Made by a program: the position numbers and the translations under genes. From Sphaeroforma sirkka (lineage: Eukaryota; Opisthokonta; Ichthyosporea; Ichthyophonida): a stretch of DNA of 45,000 bases. Under the pieces are notes generated by a model. The model was given only the letters and a program-made list of their open reading frames with translations, was not told where the DNA came from and searched no databases. Below, piece after piece: positions 36,005 to 45,000 of this stretch. The stretch covers positions 65,001-110,000 of the forward strand of contig LUCW03000054.1 in NCBI GenBank assembly GCA_001586965.3. The letters are read 5' to 3'. Positions within the stretch are counted from its first letter, which is position 1, and each line of letters begins with the position of its first letter.

Positions 36005-36889
36005 ATGCTTTGTAGAACATTGGCTGTATTCTTGGCGGTGGCCACGGCCTTCTCCTCGGGCACCTCCCTCAATCACCTCATCAAGCGTCAAAGTACGGTG
36101 ACTGGAGATACTGCACTACAGGGCAATCCGGTGTGTGCAATGGATGGGGAGACCTATGGTGAGGGTGAGACATGGACCACAACCTGCATGACATGTTTCT
36201 GTCAGGTTATCAAGGGTCACCCCGACCACGTGTGCTATTCTACCACTCCATGTGTTGTGAAGACTTGTAAGGACGGTAAGCAGAAATATAAAGCACCTGG
36301 ATCGTGTTGTGACGAGTGCATCTCTAATGAAGAATACTGCTCAATTACCAATCAAGGCTGCAACCCCAATACGGGTACACCAGTATGCTCAGCGTCCGGA
36401 ATCACCTACCCCACCCAGTGCGCATTCACCAGGCAAAACTGTTTGGCTGGCCATGTAGATTCCATCGCACACGGAGGTGCTTGTGCGCAGCCGACTACGA
36501 GTACTGCAGAAAACCAGCAAGAAAATACAACTACAACAACAACTGAAAGCTCCAGTGGTTCAAATGACAGTGTTTTGTTCATCACTATTACTGTTCTTTT
36601 AGTGTTGTGCCTCGTTGTGGTTCTGGCTGGAATAGCTTGGAAAAGGACCAAAAACGATGAAAAGCAGACTAGGCGCGAGCAGTTGTTCGGCGACAGGTAT
36701 TCAAGCCACAGTGATAACTCGAGCTATTCGAGCTCTTTATCTGGAACAAATAGCACATATGGTAATTCGACAGTTAACATGGAGAGTATCATCGCCTCCT
36801 CGATGAAAGATGAAGTAGAGCCTGACCCTGTTGTTGCAAACGATGAGCCACAAAAGACAGAAGAAGCAACAGTGGCAGCTAGTATATAA
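36005..36889 (+). CDS. Single-pass membrane protein with VWC and Kazal domains
   Basis: 294 residues on a single exon. Residues 1-21 are a signal peptide; a dibasic LIKRQ follows at 25-29. Residues 44-105 are a von Willebrand factor type C domain with the ten expected cysteines (44, 61, 64, 66, 77, 83, 88, 101, 102, 105), including C-x2-C-x-C and the CCDEC end, plus the Trp at 57. Residues 112-160 are a Kazal domain with six cysteines (112, 119, 128, 139, 146, 160) and PVCSASGITYPTQC. A Thr/Ser stalk (163-188, potential glycosylation) leads to one membrane helix (190-211), the basic stop WKRTK, and a Ser-rich tail ending in acidic and Thr/Ala residues. In animals VWC domains often bind BMP/TGF-beta-type ligands and Kazal domains inhibit serine proteases. 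Here the residue at the usual Kazal P1 position is Pro, so classical inhibition is doubtful. Likely a cell-surface adhesion or ligand-binding protein; the exact role is unknown. Confidence 0.9.
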   Translation: MLCRTLAVFLAVATAFSSGTSLNHLIKRQSTVTGDTALQGNPVCAMDGETYGEGETWTTTCMTCFCQVIKGHPDHVCYSTTPCVVKTCKDGKQKYKAPGSCCDECISNEEYCSITNQGCNPNTGTPVCSASGITYPTQCAFTRQNCLAGHVDSIAHGGACAQPTTSTAENQQENTTTTTTESSSGSNDSVLFITITVLLVLCLVVVLAGIAWKRTKNDEKQTRREQLFGDRYSSHSDNSSYSSSLSGTNSTYGNSTVNMESIIASSMKDEVEPDPVVANDEPQKTEEATVAASI

Positions 36890-37008
36890 TGATGTGGTGT
36901 TGCACATCAGGAGTTCAATATTACAAACCAAGACCGAGTGGTATCACTTCCTGCATCAAGCCAGGAAGCGAGGTAAAAGATTCAGTGTATCTGCATTTTC
37001 AAATATCC

Positions 37009-37014
37009 AATAAA
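37009..37014 (+). terminator. Polyadenylation signal of the VWC-Kazal gene
   Basis: AATAAA about 120 bases after the stop codon at 36889, followed by a T/G-rich stretch. Confidence 0.6.
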
Positions 37015-37029
37015 TTATATGTAGTTTAT

Positions 37030-37936
37030 TGCTAGGCTCGCAGCTAAAGTTGTGAAGTTTCAAAAGTTACGCTACGGCTATTTCGACGCGCGTCTGGCCC
37101 AGTCTTTTGACTGTCACGATTTTGTTAGAGGGTTTGTAATTGGTTGCCTTGACCTTGATTGCCTGCATAGGTCATGCAAAGTTATACTTAAGACCATACA
37201 GTTTATCATTTGTGATGGATGCCACCTTTCTGTCTGTATCAAATGTGCATGTTGCATCATTTAACCAATGTTTTGTTATGTAGGTATCACCACAAGAAAT
37301 AACCTCGGGTATCAAAAAAAGGTCAATGATTTGAGCTGAACCCGGTGCAGTATGATTCAGTTCCTGACACGGAGGGGGAGCGATGAAGACAGCTAATCTG
37401 TACTGATCAAATCACAGGTAATACGTGCGAGTACAATTTGAGCTACTACCATAAGCGAAACAGAGCTCTGCCTGTCATCTCCATCAGCCCTTGGTAATAG
37501 TTCAGTCTTGCATCGCAACCTTGACAAGCCACAACTGCAAGTGCGAATGGTTTACTACATCAGTAGGTTTGCATTCCGTCGATTCCAGTAAGGCATACAG
37601 AAGTAAGTCAGCAACGGGTACTGTGGTTCAAAGCAAACCCGATTTATCTTGTAGATCAGATGTTCAGCTTGTCCGATCAGATGCTGGTTTTGTTAAGAAT
37701 CGAGACAAAACTTTTGACATTAACCGGGTTTTACATTGATTTTCTCATTCTACAATCCTTCAAGCTCAAGAAACTTCAATCACCGCTGCAGGAGTCGTTT
37801 CAAAACGCCACAGGCTAGATATCTCAACCCGACTTTTACCCCTAAGTGTTAGAAGAGCTGTCTCCTTTTCCTTGATGTCTAAAAAGGATGCATCGTTTTC
37901 ACCTGGCTTCAAGTATGGAAGGATCTCCTAGATATG
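37030..37936. other. Intergenic, nothing supported
   Basis: Several short plus-strand frames (37052-37264, 37491-37739) have no recognisable domain and no splice pattern. No repeat match was seen. Confidence 0.3.
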
Positions 37937-38455
37937 TCATCCTGTGCAACAGTCAGTTATGACATCTCTTGAATCTGCACTACAACACAGCAATGCGGCA
38001 CGCACCAGTGGGCCACATGTAGCAGCTTCGAATCGCACAGATAAGTCGGCGAAACGTGAGACGGTGATAGCGAAGGCCGAATACGTCTCGGCAGGATACT
38101 GGGGCCATTGCGGGAAGGGATATCTGTGAAGACTCTTCCATTGTCTGCAAACAGTTGGATGCTTCTCACGCACATACCGCAACATACATCGAAACAGTCT
38201 GTTGATCACGGGTTTACAATATCCCTTGCCACACAGTTGGACAGCACAGCATAGCGGCACAGACCATTGTACCACGTGCATCAACTTCGTATTGCACAGG
38301 GATGTCATAGAGCCGTGAAACGGCGAGGACAAAGGCTCGCTCACTCCACTGGAAGCCACGGTGCTGCATACTTCGGAGGTATAGCCTGACCAGAAAAATG
38401 GGACCAGGTACATGGACAATTGTATCAGAGCCATGACAGGTTGGAGCAGTAGCAT
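37937..38455 (-). CDS. Possible secreted Cys-rich protein with internal duplication
   Basis: The minus strand is open for 172 codons from an ATG at 38455. The first 25 or so residues are hydrophobic, like a signal peptide. A Cys-rich segment follows (SLCNTKLMHVVQWSVPLCC). About 260 bases further on a second DNA copy of this region exists, and its best match is in another reading frame (YLCDSKLLHVAHWCVPHCC). Protein-level similarity exceeding DNA similarity suggests that both copies were once coding. Whether an intron joins the frames or the gene is decaying cannot be settled here. The family is not recognised. It starts about 140 bases downstream of the DENND11 stop on the same strand. Confidence 0.35.
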   Translation of the reverse strand: MLLLQPVMALIQLSMYLVPFFWSGYTSEVCSTVASSGVSEPLSSPFHGSMTSLCNTKLMHVVQWSVPLCCAVQLCGKGYCKPVINRLFRCMLRYVREKHPTVCRQWKSLHRYPFPQWPQYPAETYSAFAITVSRFADLSVRFEAATCGPLVRAALLCCSADSRDVITDCCTG

Positions 38456-38594
38456 AATTTCAGTACGATATGGCTGTCCAAATAAATGGGACGATTGATG
38501 TGAGTGTAGTACGGTATTCGCTATCTATTGCAGACGCAGCAGCGCGGAATAGCGTGAATGAAAATAACCCTTTATAAGTATAGCTGCGGTTGTA

Positions 38595-41500
38595 CTAACC
38601 GAGACCGTACGCAGCCAAAGCAAAAGTTCCGTAGATACTAAACAAGTAGTGTGGAACAAACGACACAAATACATCGGCGATCGCATACCTACAAAACTAC
38701 TGATGATATACTGCAGATCTAATTATATATCTTCCTTTCATTTCATCACACAACTAAACTTTCGCAGGATAGTTCAATTTGTACTCTTCAGAGCGGACAA
38801 CAGGCAGCGCGTTTCAATCAATGCCAATTAGGATATCATTACCAATTAAACCATTTGTTAATCAAAACATATGTCAATTAGAGTGCACTTCTCAAACCAC
38901 TGGACAACACAACTCTGAAGCTCAAATGTTGTAGAAAAAACAAAAAGTGCGTTCACAAGGAATAGGTGCACACCTTCTTGTGTCCGATAATGACGCCTCC
39001 AAGAGTGTCACGAACAGCGTGTGATTGAGATCGGCGAAGAAACTGTCAAGTGCAGGGAAGAAGAAGTGCACAGTCGATAAATGAATGATCTGCTGCCTAG
39101 TATTGTGAGGTGTCCTGCCCTCAGCCTTATTTCACAGGGCAGTCGACATGGTAGACGTTGCTCACCAGGCGAATATGTAGGTAACCACGATGGTATGGCC
39201 AATGTCGTTTACTGTGAAAGACGCATATTACTAGGTTTCACCCACTGTCACGAGAACGCTAAGCCCGTTTAGTAAGTTGGCAACTGATTCGAAAGTCGCA
39301 ACTGATTTGAGACATACGCGTATCGTGCAATACCAGGTTATTCATTGCGTTGAAACGCGTCCCATTGAATTCTATCATGCGCCTGGCGAGCACTACCCTG
39401 ATATTCATTAGTTAGCAAATGCCTCATTCATTTGATTATATCTTGCGCATGGCGAGCCAAACCGGATTACACATTAGTTCGCACAGCGTCCCACTCAATT
39501 GAATTAACGTTTATGGCTCCTAGATAGGAGACCCATAGTCGGATGTCCAAGACACTGTCCGGTGCGAAAGACACATACGCGAGGTGCCACTGATCTGCCA
39601 CGTGTACTTGTTGCATCTTAAGCCACAAGATGACCTGAGATGCGGTCTCCATGTGCCGTGTCTAGGGTTTGCACGTATTGTGACAACGGAGCCCAACTAC
39701 TGAGACGGTTACTATTTGTGAGGTGTACACGAACACGACGAGCGCATTGCGATAGTACCGTCTCTAAAGTGCAACGATTGCGTGCATTGCGAAAGTGCCA
39801 TCTCTAAAGTACAGCAATTGTGTGCCGTTCAATACGGTGGGCCGTGTGAGAGACTTAAGCTTTGCACATGAGATACTACGCAGACTATGTGTCGAAGGGT
39901 AATGCACAACGTAAGCTTTGCACATGAGAATGCTACGTACAATATTGTTGTCAGGTATTTGAATGAATGGTGGCATTCATCAGAGATCCGTTGTCATTGT
40001 GCCGTTGCAATTATACTGTCCTACGTGCAGAAGCCGCACCACAAGACCTACCAAATTCAAACATTTCTACGGCTGGACGCAAAAAAGCGTGTGATAGCAC
40101 TCGCTTGCGAACTGTACGATTGACAGTCACTGTGACGATTAACACACACACACACACATATATAAATATATATATATATAGCAGTTATGCCATATATACC
40201 AAGCGTCCCCATGCACTCTTCCGATTCCCGGCAACATACATGCACAGCAACTATACCTACCTGGTGTACAAACTCTTCTCCATGGATGTCTCTGGCTGCA
40301 GCCGATTCCGCCTGTCGACTGCGGTAATCGCTAGCTGTGAGTATCAGAGGGAATGCCTGTTACATCAGATAAGCAATTGCACTGAAGAAAAATAACCATG
40401 ATCCCTACAGCGTAATTCGGGGTGTAGCGAAATTGAGGCCCTAGATTGCAATGAGGTACAGATGCCTTTCTAAGGTTCGTACATATACCGCTGCGAGCCT
40501 ATTAAGCAGCACTCGCCAAGCCCACTTCTACAGCGAGAATAAGTCAGCAACAGTGACACATCAAATACGCCACCATGGGTCAAGCAGACGCACATAAGAG
40601 TATCCCAGGTATTAAAGGCAAACGCACTCAATGGTTGAAGTCTTCCCCTTGAACCAAGCCAAACATACGTTTTCAAATCGGATCACATCGGCAGACGACG
40701 GGTACAGCCCTACTGTGGCAGCAAATTCGGGCGAGACGTACTTTAGATCTCTATTTTCCAGGAAAACGTCGTAGCATTCGTGTTTGTACTCAAAGATCTT
40801 GTCCGTGGTGAATGCGATAAACCCGCCTCCCTCTTCGTCGTAGTCTGTTTGAATTTCCAAACGGAGGTGATTTGCCTGCTTTAGCACACCTCAATGGGTC
40901 ACGTTCGGATATGCACACACACACATATATATACCCACACCTACACCCACCCACATCCACCCCCCCCTGGGCCTACATAGATACATAGATACATAGATAC
41001 ATAGATACATACAATATATACAAGTATATATATAAATATAGTACAATATAGTACAATACATGTATATATATATATATATATATTAAACACACACACACAC
41101 ACACAAATTTTGTTGACTTGTACAATGATTGTTTATCCACAGCCGACAGAATACACAACCGATACGTCCAGACACGCGTGAAATCACTAGCTGACAAAAT
41201 GAGTGTCAATGCACAAGCCACAGTGCACAAAGTTAAATGCGTCCACGCACACCCGCCCAAGTACATAGACACAGGTCCATTGCGTACGCACACCCCGTCA
41301 CAAGCTCGCACATACTCACCCCGACACCACACAACCCCCTCGCAATTTACACTCACGCCCATACTAGTCAGCCTAGATACACTGAACCTACCTGCCAGCT
41401 TATCAGCATCCGCTATTGACACATGGAACAAGGGTACCGTAGGCGGCGCTTGCGGCTGTATGTAAGCGTGTGCGCTATTAGTAGTTGTGTTGACGTCAAT

Positions 41501-43114
41501 GCTTGTGCGTGTGCGTGCGCTTGTACTGTATTGATGGTCCGGCCTTCCGCCGTGTGTACCGCTAGTCGAACTGGCTAAATCGATATTGCGATCCAGCAAG
41601 GATGAACTTTCGACCGTGTCGGCTTGTGCGGAACTCTGGCTGGCCGCGGCGGTGTTCAGTGACGAGTTGCGAGACACACGGTAGCTACGGGTAAGGACGA
41701 GAGAAAACAGAACATCAGAATGCGATCCGCATGCCAGGTTTGGTCGAGTACTTGGGAACAAAGATGAGCACAGGCAACATGGTAAGCCGGTATCATGCTC
41801 AACCCCAGATGTGAATAGAGACTACTCAGGTGGTCTGCATTACACATCGTGGGGGTTATGCTACAGATTGCAGCCAGTTGATACACGTGCGAGTAGACGC
41901 CCAGAGTTGCGCTCTCCTTGTATTGAATTTGTAACAAAAACTTTCGAATCTAAGAAATACCCTTCGACCTTAAGATGTGGCGGAGCCGGAGAAGCGGCGA
42001 CAAAGCAGCTATTGCTATAGATATATTTAAGACACTTCCGCATATTTTTAATAACAGACGTTATGGGTGTAGACAAGATACTACACAATGTCACTTCTTA
42101 GAGTATGGTCATAGATGCACATCACAGATATATATTTGAAAGTAGACGCCCGCACTTCCGCATTCACATCCGCGAGGCAGAGGGTGAATGGCAACGCTGG
42201 AAAAAGTTACGAACGCTGACTATGGCGGATGATCACATTCAATGCATACACAACAACCTCTCATGATCACCTTAGACCACCTGTACTCACCAAACCTGTC
42301 AATATATCTCTTAACTATCTGTCGGCAGACTCAAGTGTATCGTCTCAAAGTCAACTCAACATACACACATCGGCCTACCTCTGCCGAGAACATCCCGGTT
42401 GTGACAGCATTTCCGGCTGTGTGCTGGAGACGAAGACTGTCCGTGTGTGAAAGGTCTGGTTGACTAACACAGCCAGGACTCGCACACGATTACATAGACC
42501 GGTGACGGGCGGGGGGTTCCATATCAGCACCCTCGCTCTGAGCAGTAACAGTTTCCACAGCACGAAGACGACGGGCCCATAGTACCGGATGCACTGAAGC
42601 ACATTAGACGTAGAGACCAGTACGCAATGGATAACGTGAGGTGAGTGAGTGCATGCATGGCCCATTGCCCCCGACAATTGGCTGTATCTGCATACCGTAC
42701 GTTGCACAAGTCCTACATTCACACGGGTTATAAGTAAGACCCGCACTAAGACGTACTGTGCCTGAGAATAAATATCGCGCATCTCACAGACCCCGACCTA
42801 TATTTAATCATCACAAACCCATACGGCACATACCTTGGCGTACGCATGCTCTTGACTGTTGGGTGTCAGCCACAGACGGTTGCGCCGTCGCGAGGGCTCC
42901 GGTGGGCAGCAGCCAGTGGTGGCGGTGAGGGCTATGCCCTGGTCACTGGTTTCACTGCTGGTTTCGTCTACAAGGTCTGGCATGGTGTCGTGGTCCGACT
43001 GCCCATGCGAAGAAGTGTAGATAGACATGTTTAAGTACTCTGAGCACACCGTTCTGACAAGTAGATGAAGTACAGCTCAGCCTACAGGGAGGAGTTCACA
43101 ACGGTATCGGGCAA

Positions 43115-43164
<50 letters not shown>

Positions 43165-44941
43165 CTTCAATAATGCTTACTGCATCCACTACACCCGTGT
43201 ATTCCAGTATCAACGATCATAGGTCCATGGTACAAACTGGTGACATACTCAATCTAGGCTACCACGGTAGGCATTGTTGAGAGTAATCTGGATACTCAAA
43301 AGCATCAATCAATACGTTTGATACCTTATGGTCAATGCAAGTATAGTTGTGCACACTTGCATGTAAATCAACTCACATCAAACGATGCAGCACAGTGCCT
43401 GTGCGCTAACAATACACGCATCAACATACACCTCTGATCTAGTTGAAACACAACCGGTAGCTATTGGCTATAAAGCATGCAGCTATATACTACATCACTC
43501 TCATTACTAACTTTCCCATTGTAACTACATACTATAACTCTCCCATTGTCTCAACGTACTATAACATTCCCATGGAGGTGGCCCTTCGGCAGCCCCGGTC
43601 CAGTGATTGGGGCCAGTTGATCGTTCTCATAGTACTCCACCAGCGGCCTGTACGCATCTATCGAGCGGGAAACAAAGTATCAGTATAAGTGCGACCCACG
43701 GGTCTCATATACTATTGCAGTTGTACGAGTCGGTCATCGACATATCCTTCATACAAACTGGGATTAATATCTGCACCGGGCGAGTTGAGGAGGGTATCAC
43801 AGTGACTACAAACTAAGTCTACTAGTATGAACGAGAGACATGGATGTACTTCTGAATCGACTGTCATCAATAACGAGATAGGTATAAGGTGTACTCTGCA
43901 TTTCGGCTTAGTAAACTGCATAAGAACGCATGCGGGCGTTGCTGGGCGTGTTGCGGGTTGACGAGGTATAAGGTGTACTCTGCATTTCGGCTTAGTAAAT
44001 TGCATAAGAACGCACGCAGGCGTTGCTGGGCGTGTTGCGGGTTGACGACGGCGCACTTGCCACAACTATCACATACGAACGCACGAGGACTGTGCTACAT
44101 CCAACAGACAGTCATCGCAGCGCTTCTGAAGGGATGTACATAGTACAATGTGATGCCCATACGTTGTTGAATGTGAAGTACAAACATTCTCGAGGTTAAT
44201 CGGGTCGCCGAGGACCTATTGCTCGATTTTGGCTGCGTGTAGGTGCCTGTTACAACCAATAACCCTACATAGAAAGCCTGCCGCGTCCACAAGAACAAAC
44301 CCGCACAAATGCAACATATGGTACGGTAGAACGTGTTCGCACACGCACCTTCAGCCAAGACTGGCAGGCTCAACAGCCGGCGTGCTTGTGCATGCAAGAA
44401 TTCGATGTGTTTCGGCAGTGTCTGCAGAGCAGCCTCATCTACCAGCGGATGTTGGCGCTCGTAAACCACACCCACAGACACGGTGCGTGAATTGCGTTGC
44501 GAGGTATCGTCTGTGCGCTGTGATAGAAACGTGATTGGAAGAAAGGGCATTACCACGGGGAAACTAGAAATATAGTCCTGTTGTTGGGGTGGAGTTAGAC
44601 ACGACGGGAGAACTAGAAGTACTCATAACCAGAAGTATAGTCTCAGTGTCGAGGAACAAATTGCGCACAACGAGATTGACGATTGTCAGTTTAAGGCTAT
44701 GTTGCGCCGATGAGAGTGACACCAACTTTGAGTAAGGTGGGTTAAATAGGACGACGTATGTCTGGGTATGTTTATTCACAAGGCAGATGGAGTTGACTAA
44801 AGTGCACCACACCATAAACAGGTGCAAATTAATGTGAAATTGGTCCCGTTTACAGCCAAATTTGATCTGGGCAGCGTAACATCTAGTAGGTAAATCATTC
44901 ACACCAAAGCGAATATACACCCAGTCTCAGTAGTAAAATAG
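38595..44941 (-). CDS. DENND11: DENND11/LCHN homologue, multi-exon, 5' end outside window
   Basis: LCHN (KIAA1147, DENND11) is a DENN-domain protein, a presumed exchange factor for a Rab-type GTPase; its exact target is not firmly known. Exons I can support, minus strand in order: 44941-44905 (tentative), 44517-44349, 43657-43560, 42998-42834, 42593-42486, 41916-about 41846 (right end of intron uncertain), 41684-41392, 40889-40669, 40356-40261, 39634-39579, 39042-38974, 38688-38595 (stop). Donors are GTATGT, GTAGGT, GTGCGT, GTACGT or close variants, and reading-frame phases agree at each join. The exon at 41916 is the least certain. Total is about 490 residues plus missing N-terminus, against 455 in human. 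Peptides parallel human LCHN as I recall it: VSVGVV near the N-terminus, VFVLWKLLLLRARVLI-NPPPV (human LWKFALLRKRILIFSPPPV), LFHVSIADADKL, FTTDKIFEYKHECYDVFLEN and FFADLNHTLFVTLLEAS (human [17 protein letters not shown]). The final exon is the least conserved. Confidence 0.85.
38974..39042 (-). other. DENND11: DENND11 exon with FF-x3-N...TLLEAS motif
   Basis: 22 full codons with split codons at both ends, preceded by a pyrimidine-rich acceptor (CTTCTTCTTCCCTGCACTTGACAG in sense, given here only as its position 39043-39066). It encodes FFADLNHTLFVTLLEASLSD, aligned with human [20 protein letters not shown]. This confirms that the gene reaches its conserved C-terminal half. Confidence 0.82.
39300..39480. 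repeat. Diverged short duplication in a DENND11 intron
   Basis: Segments around 39358-39410 and 39418-39475 share tgaattctatcatgcgc-tggcgagc-like text with changes. A similar local duplication lies at 39736-39830 (cattgcga, gtgc, tctctaaagt) and another at 39856-39935 (taagctttgcacatgaga twice). All lie between coding exons. Confidence 0.5.
40140..40182. repeat. (CA)n / (AT)n microsatellite in a DENND11 intron
   Basis: Short simple repeats between the exons at 39634 and 40261. Similar arrays lie in the next intron, at about 40913-40930 and 40980-41104. Confidence 0.8.
40669..40889 (-). other. DENND11: DENND11 exon with TT-x-KIF...YDV-x-x-N motif
   Basis: 73 codons, donor GTATGT. It contains GGFIAFTTDKIFEYKHECYD, matching human YVACTTEKIFEEKRELYDV, then LENRDLKY. 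The acceptor chosen (GAG at 40890-40892) fits the phase of the exon before it; a better-looking AAAGCAG eighteen bases or less further in would break the frame, so the precise start is uncertain by a few codons. Confidence 0.8.
42486..42593 (-). other. DENND11: DENND11 exon encoding the DENN core motif
   Basis: 36 codons, phase 0 at both ends, acceptor CTTCAG and donor GTGCGAG. It encodes RYYGPVVFVLWKLLLLRARV followed by LIWNPPPV. In LCHN the matching segment is the hydrophobic strand-helix core of the DENN module and its PPPV motif. This is the single most diagnostic exon of the gene. Confidence 0.85.
43117..43162. repeat. (AT)n microsatellite in a DENND11 intron
   Basis: About 46 bases of pure AT between the exons ending at 43560 and starting at 42998. 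Confidence 0.9.
43881..44048. repeat. Two 84-bp tandem units in a DENND11 intron
   Basis: Units start at 43881 and 43965, each opening ggtataaggtgtactctgca and ending gcgggttgacga, with about three differences. They lie in the intron between exons 44349-44517 and 43560-43657. 84 is a multiple of three and the minus strand is open through both, but the intronic position argues against coding. Confidence 0.9.
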
Positions 44942-45000
44942 CTACAAGAAACCAAAATAGAAATACATACACAGTTTTGGTATGTAAATGATCAATGCAG

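Noticed and set aside
40973-41761. A single 262-codon minus-strand gene
   Set aside because: Only the part at 41392-41684 fits as a DENND11 exon; the remainder runs through a GTAGGT donor into intron and microsatellite, and its upstream end lies in another intron.
43713-43805. Possible 93-bp exon between the 44349 and 43657 DENND11 exons
   Set aside because: Splice phases would allow it, but joining 44349 directly to 43657 also keeps phase and gives a better match to LCHN without a 31-residue insertion. RNA data could reopen this.
44564-44920. 119-codon minus-strand frame just upstream of a DENND11 exon
   Set aside because: It is open and looks protein-like, but lacks a good donor at its end, does not resemble LCHN, and splicing it in would not fit the phase or spacing of the neighbouring exons. 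Treated as intron.

Overview
This window looks like nuclear DNA of a eukaryote. Three host genes can be read with confidence and at least one more is likely. Two of them carry short spliceosomal introns with GT...AG ends. The gene content (a multi-exon DENND11/LCHN homologue and a VWC-Kazal single-pass membrane protein), the standard genetic code, chromovirus retrotransposons and very long (AT)n arrays fit a holozoan, possibly a unicellular relative of animals such as an ichthyosporean. That placement is inference; no rRNA or mitochondrial marker is present to test it.

Layout. 0-5.3 kb: a small secreted, probably GPI-anchored six-cysteine protein (minus, 774-1244), then the ribosomal protein eL30 gene (minus, three coding exons plus a 5'UTR intron, 3140-5171). 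The second coding intron of eL30 is swollen to about 1.4 kb by AT-rich microsatellite. 5.3-35 kb: almost entirely fossil LTR retrotransposons and simple repeats. Family A (Ty3-type, about 596 bp LTRs) is present as a solo LTR (6484-7079), an insertion with a 4-bp target duplication (7888-12352), a small fragment (13206-13640), and a composite in which a minus-strand copy abuts an LTR of opposite orientation (31056-33861). Family B is a chromovirus (16207-about 21360, minus) with a 180-bp LTR and a C-terminal chromodomain; a second LTR and a 125-bp perfect internal fragment lie at 29012-29190 and 30334-30458. Other fossils are an integrase/chromodomain piece (12353-13205), a Gag with coiled coil and zinc knuckle (23445-24770), a Gag-like piece (33950-35060), and a diverged family-A-like LTR split by 1.6 kb of other DNA (25193-27347). 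All of the element bodies are broken.

35-45 kb: host DNA resumes. 36005-36889 (plus) encodes a single-exon type I membrane protein with a VWC domain, a Kazal domain, a Thr/Ser stalk, one membrane helix and a Ser-rich tail. From 38595 to beyond the right edge (minus) runs a gene of at least twelve exons that I identify as a DENND11/LCHN homologue. Exon junction phases agree, and the peptides follow human LCHN as I remember it. A cysteine-rich reading frame with a diverged internal duplication (37937-38455, minus) may be another gene.

No tRNA, rRNA, CRISPR array or bacterial-type operon was seen. I found no clearly novel multi-gene system. The most interesting items are the DENND11 gene structure, the VWC-Kazal receptor-like protein, the inverted-LTR composites, and a D-x-F-A ... 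N-x-W-x-x-P-P-like block after RNase H shared in part by two distinct Ty3-type families.
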